A stretch of 64,000 nt of DNA from Scleroderma bovista (lineage: Eukaryota; Basidiomycota; Agaricomycetes; Boletales; Sclerodermataceae). Positions within the stretch are counted from its first letter, which is position 1. Every line of letters starts with the position of its first letter. A program made the position numbers and the translations under genes. Of this stretch, positions 16,699 through 28,195 are shown piece by piece. The stretch is from assembly GCA_037178675.1 (NCBI GenBank), contig JAYMGJ010000431.1:1-64000 (forward strand). The letters are read 5' to 3'. The notes beneath the pieces were generated by a model. It was not told the origin of the DNA and searched no databases. It saw only the letters and a list, made by a program, of their open reading frames with translations.

Positions 16699-19600
16699 CT
16701 ACTTCGAAGAGTTGAAAAACCAGGATGCACGCTTGGCTGTAGTTTAATAGATCAGTATAACTCGCAACACTAATTCGAACAAGTGACTCACCACCACTGT
16801 GTAACGTCAGCACGAAAACAAATATCTTGATCAGCTACAGCAATATCAACACATGCACAAGTACTCACCCCCCCTCCTCGTTCTGCAGTCTGGCCAGCGG
16901 ACTGGCAGACGACATGTTGCCTCCGCTCACTGCAGCAGGGGTTGTGGCACCAGCCACTGCGGCAGAGCCTCCACCCCCCCTGAGTGGCTTGGCGATCCGA
17001 CCAAAGGACAGTGCAGGGCCACTGGACGCCTTTTGCGCTGTAGTCGCAAATCATGAGCCGCCGAAACTTTGTATGCAAAGTGTCACTTTTTTTTTGCTTA
17101 CCACGTGCTTGTTCAAGCCGCTCTTTCACTGATTGCAGCTGAGCTTCGAATTTCTGGTTTTGTATTGCCAATCGACGATCAGCGTCTTGCAGAAGAGCCT
17201 CCAGGTTCTGTATCCGTTCATTGCGTGCAAGTAGTTTCCGCTCAGCTATGCCCGCTTCCTTTTTTAGCGCAGAGTTTTGGTCCACGAGCTGCAAAGATGA
17301 TTCAAATGGCTATATCAGACACCTAGGGCGGCATAGGTATTTCCAAACTCACCTGTTTCTGGACTAGTGTCAACTGCTCCAAATTCCGTTCCAAAAAGGC
17401 CATCTTCTTCTGTTGAGCTTTGCTATTGCTGTTCCGAATTACGTTGTTGTATTGCTCCCTCAGCTCGTCCAACTGAATTTCCAACTCGACGACCTGCCAT
17501 GACGTTATACATTCCATATGACAAACTAGATATACACGAACCTTCTCACAGCGATTAGAAAGATCCCTCATCAGAGACTTCTTAACGGCCTCGAACTCTG
17601 CCAGCTGCACGTTGATCGCCTTCCGTGTGCGTTCAAGGTCCTGGGCGCTTTCAGCCAAGCTCTTCCCGCCCTCGATCCCAGCAGATGTAACAGCAAAAGC
17701 ACGCTAAACAAGCGAATGCATGTGTAAGAGACCGACGTTGGAGTAAAAATGGATACATCCTACTTTGAGTTCCTCGTTTACGTTCTTCATGCTCTCAATA
17801 GTAGCATTCATCGAACGGAGTTCATTATTCTTCAATTCGAGCTGCTGTTTGAGGTCCGCAACTTCTGCGATGTTTGCTTCACGTCTTGCAGCATATTGTG
17901 TTTCGAGCTTGTTCTATGAAAATGACGACCATCTAAGAAGGCAATCTACCGTAACATTCACATAAAAGCATACCTTCAACTCAGCCATCGACTCTGCAAT
18001 GCCGGCATTGCTGGTTTCCTCATCTTGAATGGTTTTCTCTACTCATTAATGGCGTAAACAGACAAATCAATGCATAGTCACCGGACTGACCAAGAAGCTC
18101 TTCATATTCAGCTTCAAGAGTACTCAATCGGCCCTCAAGCTCATCACGGCGACGCGTAATCATGTCATTCTCCTCTTGGCTTTGCCTTAGACGGTCAAGG
18201 GTCTCCCGCACTGTTGATTGTGCCTCGCTGAGCTGCCGCCTTGCAGCTATGACATCATCAACGGTGAGTGAGGACAGTGTTGCATCAGAGTCCACAGAAT
18301 CAAGCCTAGCAAGAAGCTGGCGAAGCTGTTCATCTTTCTCCGAGAATGCCCCTTGCTAAATCGGAAATGAATGACTCTGTGTTCCTCACAAATGAGAAAG
18401 TGACCTACAGCGTCGAACTTAGCCATCATGAGGGCCATCTTCTCTTGCTTGCGCTTCTCTTTGTCTTCCGCCGACGCGTCCTTCTGTGCACTCCGGAGGT
18501 CGGTAATGATCTTCTTGAGCTCGTCGAGCTCGTTCTTGGCATCTTGGTTCTGCTCTCTAAGGATGTCAATGGTGATAATACTCTCTTTGTTGTCGTAGTC
18601 GAGACGTTCCAATTGCAAGCGAAGCTCGTTGAGCTGTGCCGACATAGACTTGTTTTCCTAAGGACAAGAAGCATTAACACACAACTCGGTCCTCATGTAG
18701 AGGTGGGCCCAACCTTGGACAAAGAAACCTCTTGCTCTTTGAGGAAAGCAAGTTCTTCCTTGAGCTCTTTGACAAGCTTCTCTGCGGCAGCAAGTGCGCT
18801 CTCCTTCTCGGCCAATTGGTCGCTGAGCTCGTTCTCCCGACGTAAAAATTCTTCTCGCTCGTCCTTCTCCAAACCGATGACTGTGGGTGTCTGAGGCCTG
18901 CTGTCGATTTCCGAACGAAGGCCCTCCAGCACTGGGTTGACAGGTGTCTGGCTTCGGGTCGTTGACGCGGATGCGGGTTTCCTCGTTGCTGCAGAGGCGT
19001 TCATCGGCTTGTCCGGTGTCGCCCACTCGCTTTGATCGACCTGTCCACCCGAGCGCCAAATAGCCAGCTCTGCTTCCAATGCCTGGATGTATGCCAGATG
19101 TCTCGTATTCGCGAGCTGTGCTTTGGACAAGAGGCCTTTGAGCTCCAAGGGGGAAAGTTCTTGGTTGACCCGCGCTGTGTTCTTGATCGACTTCGCACGG
19201 ATACCGAAGCGTAAAGTGGACAGAGTCTCTGCCTCATTGTATGCTGAAGGGGAGCAGTTGATGATGAGAGTTGTCCGCGAGTTGCCACCCAAAGACTCTT
19301 GGAGGATACGGGTGAGTTTCGAATCACGGTAGGGGATGTGTTTCGTCTGAAAGCGGTAACGTATTAACGCGTAAGATATACAAAGATTAATGTGGAATCG
19401 AATGGCTACGTACCTTTGGGTCAGTGAGTGCGTTAATAACCATACCGAGTGCGGAGAGTGACTTGTTGATCTTCTTTGCTTCTTCAAGTGTTTGACCAGA
19501 AGCGCCTGTCTTGCCAACCTTTTCGGACCCAGCGAGATCGACAAGATAGAGATTACCCGACTTCTGGGCGCCCGTCTCTGTGTTCCGTTGTTGGATCGTA

Positions 19601-20630
19601 ATTAGGAAGATTGAATGCGACCGAGAACTCTCAGCGTTCATGTCTGCAAGCCGTAGTCCATAAGCAACCACCTAGTCCTAGACATGCAAGATACTCACTT
19701 GTTGAAGTAACCACGCGCGCCGCCGCGCCCTGCCGCATGATCTCATATACTTCACGTGCGCTACTTACATAGTAATCAGACAAGTTCTTGACATATACGC
19801 CACGCGACTTCTCCTCGTGCACTTGTAAGTTGTCGTTTTGGGCTGGGACATTGATAAGCAATGTGCGATGTGCGATTAAACACGCGCTGACTTACGTGCC
19901 AACAAGTCGCGGATTCGTTCGAGATAAATCTCCATGTAAGAAACTTTGACCATATACTCTATGTGAGCATCTGATTCTACGATGGACTGGAATATTTGTT
20001 CTGTGATGCGAGGTATAATTCCTTTCAATTCCTCTGAGTCTATATCCGCTCCCTAAGTATGAATGAGGATAAGAGTCAGAGGCAAGAAATGTGCGACTTG
20101 CCATCATGGTGAAGGTCTTCCCACTACCAGTTTGACCGTATGCAAAAACCGTGCCGTTATAACCATCGAGGACATCTATGGAGTGTGTTGGTCATCCGCA
20201 TGAAGTTGTGGCAGGATATTGTGTTCGGACGATGGGACCATTGGCATATCGGAATCGTGCTCACCTTTGACGATACTATCCAGACGTAAAAACGCGTTAG
20301 TGGCCTCAATGCAGGCACGGGATGATAGCGCAAACTCACTCCTTGACACCGTAATCAAAAACTTGGTGTTGCTTCGTAACCATTGGAAAGACCCTATCAA
20401 AGGTAAATCCATCCTTCTCCGGCCCAGACACGGTTTGCGAGTTGCGCATCATCACCGTTTGGAGATTGTCATCGAAAGCCACGATGATCTCGCCGCCCTC
20501 TCTCAACTCGAGAGCATTTGGCGGTCGAAACCTATTTCAATTTGCAACATATCAGACACCAAAGAACCACTGCGCGGGTGATTCGTTGATCGTACCGACA
20601 GACGACCTTGATGTTAGTTGAGGACGCCAT
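16699..20630 (-). CDS. Kinesin-1 heavy chain (conventional kinesin)
   Basis: Plus-end-directed microtubule motor for organelle and vesicle transport. The start at 20630 gives [17 protein letters not shown]. The motor domain covers about 20630-19050: P-loop [21 protein letters not shown] (switch I), [15 protein letters not shown] (switch II) and [20 protein letters not shown] long coiled coil follows (about 18900-17000), then a tail with [13 protein letters not shown], the region that in fungal kinesin-1 carries the autoinhibitory IAK motif. The end is [11 protein letters not shown] and a stop at 16699. To reach it in frame I need a 5-nt exon at 16792-16796, with introns 16868-16797 and 16791-16737; without it the tail is lost. 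The neighbour upstream is Elf1. Confidence 0.95.
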
Positions 20631-20869
20631 GGTGAGCGATCCGTTTGAAACGCGGGAAATAGGCTAATGAGCGTGTTGCGACCAGCACACTAGGTATACA
20701 GCTGTTTACGATGGCCTGGTTGTGCTGGTCGTTACCAGAGCTATTCAAGGAGAGTTCACTGTACTTATGTAACGAGTGTCGCGGTCAAAGGGCAGCCAAG
20801 CGAGCAAGCGATTGCCTATTCGAGCAGTGGCTGAAGACTAGGGCTATTTACACAAGGCTACAATTACTT

Positions 20870-21315
20870 TTATCCCTCATCGTCGCTGCCAACTGAAGGA
20901 GGGGCGACAGGGGCGAGTCTACTGGAGGAAGCGACCGGGCGTCGGTGGCCTTGTGTGTCTTTCTGTGCAGCATCCGCAGCGTCTATCCATTCCGAGTAGA
21001 TATCGACCGCTTCAGTTAGGTCTACAGCGGAGTGTATTAGGTTGTCGATAGATCATGCGAGTGGACACATACGATTGGTTTTACTCTGATATCGCTGGTC
21101 GCACACCCTGCAGACCAGCTGGGCTATTCCTTCCTTTCTATCAATGCGGACGGTCACCGACTTGTCGTGATGGCAGAACAAACATGTGAATGCAGTGTCT
21201 GGCACTGGCATAAGCCATGAGCCAGTGCAAGATACCCTCGCATACCTAAGGGCTGCCTTCTCCTCGCAGCGCTGGGTGCGCCCGGCTTTCTCGACGACTT
21301 CTTGCGTTTGCCCAT
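20870..21315 (-). CDS. ELF1: Transcription elongation factor Elf1 (ELOF1)
   Basis: Small zinc-finger protein that binds elongating RNA polymerase II and helps it pass nucleosomes and lesions. Exons 21315-21246, 21198-21073 and 21021-20870 join to 115 residues. The protein starts with the basic tail MGKRKKSSRK, continues DTAFTCLFCHHDKSV and VCRVCDQRY, which supply the four zinc-binding cysteines (CxxC...CxxC), then LTEAVDIYSEWIDAAD. An acidic/serine C-terminal tail ends SDDEG. The family core is about 80 residues; the tail is an ordinary fungal extension. It lies divergent to kinesin-5 with 129 bp between the ATGs. Confidence 0.95.
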
Positions 21316-21381
21316 GGCGTCCTCGAGTAAACGCAACTCCCGTGCTCCTGTGCAAGTGGGATGTAGATATTCCCACGCATC

Positions 21382-21387
21382 CACGTG
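21382..21387. promoter_or_regulatory. CACGTG box in the ELF1/kinesin-5 divergent promoter
   Basis: Palindromic E-box in the context CCACGTGATC, 58 nt upstream of the kinesin-5 ATG and 67 nt upstream of the Elf1 ATG. It is the site type bound by bHLH factors such as Cbf1. Three more divergent gaps in this window carry the same hexamer. Confidence 0.5.
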
Positions 21388-21444
21388 ATCTCGTCGCGTA
21401 TCTCGTCGCGCTCTTCCACAAACCCACTGAGACCTTAGATAGTG

Positions 21445-24400
21445 ATGGCCTCCCGTCGTCCTGCCAGTTCAAGGTCGAGACAGAACCCTTTGCCGGTATC
21501 AAGACCGCGCGCAGCGACAAACCCAGCATCGCCTACGCACCATCATCCTCAAACTTACTCCGAACCTGTCCCACAAATCAAACCTACAAGACCACAGCCC
21601 GAAGACGGAGAAACCCACATCCAAGTGGTTATTCGATGCAGAAGACGGTCGGAACGCGAGATACGGGAGAATTCGCCCATCATTGTCAACGCAAACGGGC
21701 CCCGGAGTCATGAGATCACAATCGAGACTTCCCCTCCGGTATCTAGTTTGGGTGTCGTAACCCTGCCGCCTACTCGCACCTACCCCTTCGACCTCGTCTT
21801 CGGGCCTGAAGCTGACCAGGCTATGCTATACCACGATGTCGTCAGTCCCCTATTGGACCAAGTAGTTATGGGATACAATTGTACCCTATTTGCATACGGG
21901 CAAACGGGTACCGGAAAGACGTGTGTTTCCTCTACTTCGTATGGTTGTAAATCTGACCCAGGATAGATACACAATGCAGGGCGATCTTACACCCACGCCC
22001 ATGGGTAATCCCTCTGCACAGGCTGGCATGATACCAAGGACTTTATTTCGCCTCTTTCACAAGTTAGAATCCTCCGTCGCGGACTATAGCGTTAAAATAT
22101 CATTCGTGGAGCTTTACAATGAAGAGCTCAGAGATCTTCTTGCAAGTGAAATGTCCGCTCCAGCTGGATCGGCGCAACCAATGGGCAAGGGAGGCACCGC
22201 TGATAATCAGGGTGCTCTCAAGATTTTCGACGACTCTAGCAAGAGAGGCATTTTTATCCAAGGGCTGGAAGAAATTCCTGTCAAGGATGCAAAGGACGCG
22301 TTGGCCCTTCTCACCAAAGGAAGTCATCGCAGGCAAGTCGCAGCCACGAAATTCAACGACCACTCCAGTCGGTCCCATTCCGTGTTCTCCATCACGGTCC
22401 ATACGAAAGAGACGTCGACTATGGGGGACGACCTCTTGAAGGTTGGTAAATTCAACCTCGTAGATCTCGCCGGGTCGGAAAACATTGGGCGGTCGGGGGC
22501 AGAGAACAAAAGGGCAAGGGAAGCTGGTATGATCAACCAAAGTCTGCTGACACTCGGGCGTGTCATCAATGCTCTTGTCGATCGTTCCCCTCATGTTCCA
22601 TATCGGTAAGTTGCCAACGAGTTGGCATTCGTGTCTGTATCTTTCTAAGGAACTCATTACAGCGAGTCCAAGCTCACCCGCCTTTTGCAAGACTCGCTCG
22701 GCGGCCGCACAAAGACGTGCATAATCGCTACTATCTCCCCCGCTCGCTCCAATATGGAAGAAACCCTGTCCACTTTAGACTATGCGATCCGCGCAAAGTC
22801 GATCCGCAACAAGCCCGAAGTTAATCAACGCATGACGCGTAACTCGCTTCTCAAGGAATATGTTGCTGAAATCGAGCGGCTCAAGGCGGACGTTCTTGCT
22901 GCCAGGGAGAAAAACGGCATTTTTTTCTCCGAGGAAACATGGAACCAAATGACAGTAGAACAGGAGCTCCGCCAAACAGAAGTAGAGGAGTCGAAGAAGC
23001 AAGTGGATATCCTCGAGAGTCAGTTGAGAAGCGTTCGGGAAGAGTTCGAACAAAGCATTGCATTATTGATGAAACGCGACGGTGAGCTCAAACAGACGAA
23101 AGAAAAGTTGAAAGAGACGGAGGGTGAGCTCGAAGTCAGAGAAGGACAACTACGACAGGTTAAAGGCGCACTGGAGGAAGAAATGGTCGTTCGACAAGCA
23201 TACCAGGTCAATGAAAGTAAGCTGGACGGTGTCGCATGTGGGCTGAAGCAAGTTGCCTCGGAAAGTATCGATGATGTCGCCGCGCTCTTCGACAAGATTC
23301 GTAGGTTCTGTGATTTACATATACTCTCGTTTCTGACCGAATTCCATAGAGCGGAAATCGAAGTCATTTACCTCCAATATCAGGGCAGTATCTCACCATG
23401 GGAAATCAATATCTGCAGAAGTGCAGGCACTCTCGACTAAATTAGATGAATTTATCAAAACAGCGGATCACAGTACTCAAAATCTCCGAGCAGAAGCGAA
23501 AATATACCATACTAAGGAACTCGAAATCCTAACAAGTCACTCCGAGCGTATTGATCAGGAATTACAACGCGTACAGAACTCTTTGCGAATAATTAACGCC
23601 AAGGATGATGTATCTGCTGAGGCGTTGGGAATCCTGCACAACGCCGTGAAGGAATCCCAAGAAGCTCTGAAGAACTCTTTCGCAGCGTGGTCAGACAGTC
23701 TGCGCACGAGCTCACAGACACTCTCCGAACAGCTTTACACCGCAAATCAAGGGAACTTTACTGCAGTGCGTACAGATCAAATATTTCGGTTTCTTCGCTT
23801 ACCACACCCTAAGGTCGAAACAGCCTTGAAGGCCTTGGGTTCCCTAATGGATGCACTTCTCAGCGAGGCACTGGCCTTCGCCAAGGCAGAAGCGGAGTCG
23901 GCTTTGCAAGCCAAAACCCTCATTGACCAAATGTCCCGCGCTGAAATCGCTCGTCTGCAAGCTCAAAACACCGCGCTTCTCCAAACCCTTGAGGTTGAGA
24001 AAGTGAAATCTGAAAAGGCCAAAGACGAGCTTGTACAACGAGTATCAGGACTTTTGGGAGACTATGTCACATCACGCGATCTGGAGCTGCGAGAGGCATT
24101 TGGCGCCATTACGAAAGAGAACGCAAAAACCGAAGAAGTTGTCAGCTCGTTCAGCCAGAAGCATGAACGATTGATGAATGATACAGCCGTTCGCGGTGCC
24201 GAGTTGTCTGCGTCATTCCAACGGAGGACCGTCGAGTGTAAAAGGACTCGTGATGGGGCCATTAAGGTAAGGAATAGCTTCCTTGTCCAAGCTAATGTTT
24301 ATCGTCTATGACTAGGCCCTTGGCTCGGCTCAAGCGGCATTCAAGGATGGGCTTGGCGCAATGCAAGGATCGCTTGCCACTACGACAACGACTTATTGCG

Positions 24401-25197
24401 GAGAGTTGCAACGGCATGGGCAGTCGTTGCAAGCTTCGTTCAGTAGTGGCCTTGATAGATACAACCGTGCAAAACGGGCCCGCATTGAGAGTACGAACAC
24501 CGTGGTCACCGATATCCAGAGCGGGCTGCGGCATTTCCAACGAGGGATGGCGTCTAGCTCGCGAAACACGGAAAGTTTTGTCTCTCGGGTGGTTTCGGAG
24601 GTAAATAGTTGCTCAATGCTCCATGGATGTGGTGTGAACGTTTTGACGAATTTTCAGAGTACGAATTTGGCAAATTCAGTAGATCTCCATCGCGGTGTAG
24701 TCTCTACTGGATTGAACGCACTGCAGGACACTGCACGATCGCTGCTTGACCAAGGGACACGAGAAGACGTTCCCACTGGCATGACACCGCGCAAACGTGT
24801 ATGGGAATATATTGACAAGTGGGAATTGACGAAAGGCCGCGACGCCCTTCTCCAGTCCTGCAAGCAGGGCCAGGGCCATTCGATGGCAAGTGCCTCGGCG
24901 ACACCGATGTCTGAAACCTCCTCGCTCTCTGAGGTAAACGAAGAGATTGGCGAGGATTGGGCGGGAGACGAAAATGAACCCCCGCCCGGGGAAGGAACAC
25001 CAAAAGCGCCGAAGGATCGTCCCATCGTTTCCTTGTCATTATCAACATCATCGTCTGCAGCATTCGCTGCACCCCCTGAACTGTTACCTATGCTGAAGAA
25101 GAATGCAACGGCGAAATCAGGATTACCGACTATGGCAGCATTAGCAGATCGCCCAACGAACATCCTTGGTCCACGGGGCTCAAGAAGGGTTAGATAG
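21445..25197 (+). CDS. Kinesin-5 (BimC/Cut7/Cin8/Eg5 type mitotic motor)
   Basis: Tetrameric motor that slides antiparallel microtubules apart to build the bipolar spindle. The start is the ATG at 21445 ([12 protein letters not shown]). The N-terminal extension leads to IQVVIRCR and the motor domain: P-loop GQTGTGKT split by an intron at about 21919, [13 protein letters not shown] (switch I), [15 protein letters not shown] (switch II) and [13 protein letters not shown]. The neck coiled coil and a long stalk occupy about 22800-24600. Near the C-terminus [16 protein letters not shown] is a BimC box with a TP site for Cdk1, as in the family. The stop is at 25195-25197. The N-terminal exon shares its promoter region with Elf1. 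Confidence 0.95.
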
Positions 25198-25321
25198 AAA
25201 CATTCTTGACCTATTATCCTTATTTTAATTTTTTGTATTTTTCTCTTTCCCTTTCATTATGTAATCAATGCTCTAGCAGTTTGTCTCCGACGTTCACAAC
25301 TGATCCGCAGAAGTTGACACG

Positions 25322-25875
25322 ATGGCCGCAGGGTTGAAGAGTTCGCTCCTTTCGCTCTCTGCGTCTGACGAGTCTAACCATTGAGTTCGCACAACAGCCG
25401 TCATTTTACTATCTTTCGTTCTCGCTGTTGGATTCCTACTCATCATCCTCTCATGTGCTCTCTGGACCAACTGGCTTCCTCTGTTGGTTGGTGAGTACTC
25501 TTTCGCTGTTATCCGGACTTGTCTCATGATCCAGATTAGCCTTGACGTTTGTGTTGGCACCCTTACCGAATGCGCTGTTCGCTCACTGCGGAGGGGATGA
25601 GTTCTCCTCATACGAAACGGGCTCTGTGGCAGTGGATCTGGGACGCTTTATAACAGCTACCATCGTCGTCACAGGCTTTGCGCTTCCCATCGTCCTAGCA
25701 CATTCAGAAGTTATCAAACCAGCCGCTTGCATAATGTCAATATTTGGCGGAGGGTAGGCACCCAATTCATCCCCTCCCTCTATCAATACTCAATAGGTTT
25801 TCCCCTAGATTGGTATACAGCACCATCCTCACATATACCGCAGCATTCAGACAAGACGACTCAGAATATGATTGA
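25322..25875 (+). CDS. VPS55: Vacuolar sorting protein Vps55 (OB-RGRP family)
   Basis: Small endosomal membrane protein acting with Vps68 in traffic to the vacuole. Exons 25322-25340, 25398-25490, 25540-25753 and 25809-25875 join to 130 residues. The first exon is only 19 nt (MAAGLK plus one base). The protein has four hydrophobic spans: VILLSFVLAVGFLLIIL, LTFVLAPLPNALF, FITATIVVTGFALPIVL and CIMSIFGGGLVYSTIL. The SCALWTNWLPL loop and the PLPNALF turn match Vps55. The length is normal for the family. Confidence 0.92.
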
Positions 25876-26005
25876 GAATACTGTAACAGCGCATATGTAC
25901 TGTTGTTGCATTAGCAGGGCTATACTTATCTATCCGAGGATTGTTTCTTACACCATCAGGAGGTCAATATTACAGAAAGCTGGAATACATTACAAGGAAG
26001 TTCGG

Positions 26006-28062
26006 TTATCCATGGGCGCTGATGACTGCCTGAGGATCTGTTTCGGGCTGACAAACCCGAGCGGTGACGATATTCACCATTCGCGTCAATAGCGTAACTT
26101 TTGGGAAAAGAGTGTTGTAGGTCTGCGTATGGCTATCTTTGACTTTGTCGATGAGCTCCCGCCGGATTTCGAGAAGTAGAGGTGTAAACCTCTCGCGCAA
26201 GATGTGAACTACCTCATTGTCGAGTGACTCGATGATAAACTCTGATGAAAGCTTGGCATCGGCAGGAGAGGGAGATTGTGAGATGTAGGCCTGCAGGGCA
26301 ACATTCAGTGCTTGGACTTCTTTGTTTATTATCGCTGGATCCGCCGACTCCGCTTTAGCGGTAAGCTGCAGAATATGACATCAAACACTGGTAATATTGC
26401 ACGCAGAAGGTACCTACCTCCTCAACGGCAGATTTGAGCTCTGCGTTGTCCGCTTGGAAACTACTACACACTCGCTCGAGCTCATGGCGCTGAATGATTA
26501 GCGCTGCTACCTCTTCCGCCAGCTGCCCAACTTCATTCCCCGTAGATTGGATGTTTTGCATGAGCACCGAGTGGCGTGCATCCACGACGGCCTCGATGTC
26601 AGCCCGAGAGACTTGAATCTCCTCCACTGGTGAGAAGAACCCTTCCTCCTCTAATCTTTCGTTTATGCGGAGTTCCACCTCGTCCTGGACAATATGATGG
26701 CGCTGGTTGATATGGTTTTCTAGATCTGACACATGGCGGCTCAACCCCGTCAGTTGCTCACGAAAAGCTTCCAATTCTGGGGTGGGGTAGCTGGCACTAC
26801 TGCTAGGAGCTTCTGCCTCCTCCGACACGCGTCTCCGTTTGGGGGGTCGTTCAGTGTCGTGAGATGCCTCGGATGTACTGCCCGTGGCAACGCCATGAGC
26901 ACCGAGTAACACATTGCAGCTGGACTGAAGGGCCTCCAAAGAAGTTTTTACTTCTGACACGTGCTTTTTTACATCTGTAAACGTCTTTTCGAGATTTTGG
27001 AGTTCGCTTGCTTTGATAGCAGGCCAAAACTCGGTCCCCATAAGACGCTGTATGTTCTCGTTTATCTCTTTACGCTTCGTTTCTAGTTGGAGTTCAAGAG
27101 CGGTTCTCTGGCCATTTACGCGCGCCTTGTCCTCTTCAGGGAGGTCGGCAACGCGCGAAGACTGGCTGAGTAGTTTTATGTTTTCGAGGTCTTTTTCGAT
27201 TTTTGTATAGTCACGACGAGATGTTATGGAGGCGAACATCAGGCTAACCAGATGAATAAGTATCCGATAGGGGAAGATAAGGTTACGAGACATACTCGAC
27301 CCGGTCGTGCCATACCCTCCGCTGTTCATCCAGAGATAGTTTTTCGAAGCCACCCTTGGATGATGACTGTGGATGGGACGCGAAAGCGGGTACAGTGGGC
27401 ATGGAGGGAACCAGGGGAGGCCGTGGCTGCTCTGAATAGCGGCGAGAAGGCTCTAGCGGGCTAGATGTGTGGGAGGGACGGGACCCGGGCTTGCTATCTG
27501 GTTTGATATAGTGGGGTGACGCTTTTCGACTGTCACCCGATGCTGATGGTCGACGAGGATCTCTGACATCCTCTGAATATCGCTTGCGTGGTGCGGTGCG
27601 AGAGTCGGAAGGAGTGGATGGGCCAGGCGAGCGCGAGCGTCGCCTGGAGCTTCCCATCTCGACGTCGGCGGGTTTTCTTGGACTGAGAGGAGGCTTGGAG
27701 CGGGAGGCTTGAGCACGGGAATCGCGGCGTGAGCTGGGAAGCTCGTCGTACGAATTCCGTCTCCGGTCGGGTTCCCCGTCAACGAGTGCGTAGTAGTAGT
27801 GGGTATCGTCGTCGGCAACTACGCCGTTTCGAGGGGGAAAGGAGAGTTTTGCTGATCTCCACTCTGGATCTTCTGGGTGTACAAAGTGGCAGGAATCAGC
27901 ATCCCTGGGACAGCCTTTCGTCCTGTCCTTGAGTAATCTTGGGCGACCGTAGTCATCGAACAGCTGTTCATTGAAATGCCGTCAATGATTTATTCTTTGT
28001 TCTCTCATGCCGACACGGGGCAGACATACGTTGCAGCGTTTTTCTTTGTACACTTTCGCCAT
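26006..28062 (-). CDS. CCCH-type zinc finger / coiled-coil protein (no WG repeats)
   Basis: Not a family with a known function that I recognise. The start at 28062 gives MAKVYKEKRCN; an intron then joins it to LFDDYGRPRLLKDRTKGC. A CCCH-like finger follows: C-x18-C-x6-C-x3-H, ending HFVHPEDPEW. A basic Ser/Arg/Pro-rich region (about 27750-27350) is followed by a long coiled coil (about 27230-26010, for example ALELQLETKRKEINENIQRL). A basic RPPKRRRV cluster near 26860 could be a nuclear signal. It looks paralogous to the next gene downstream on the + axis (28196-30700), with the same strand, the same finger and the same coiled-coil end. Nucleic-acid binding is an inference from the finger. 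Confidence 0.8.
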
Positions 28063-28195
28063 CTCCGAGCAGTCAGTTCTTCAGTCAGCACAACGGCGAT
28101 AAAGGGGTCGTGAGGAGATGCGAGGGTGTCGATTCAACAAATAGCTACGAATGGAAACTTGTATATATTCTAATTATAATACGGTTAGCCTTTCG

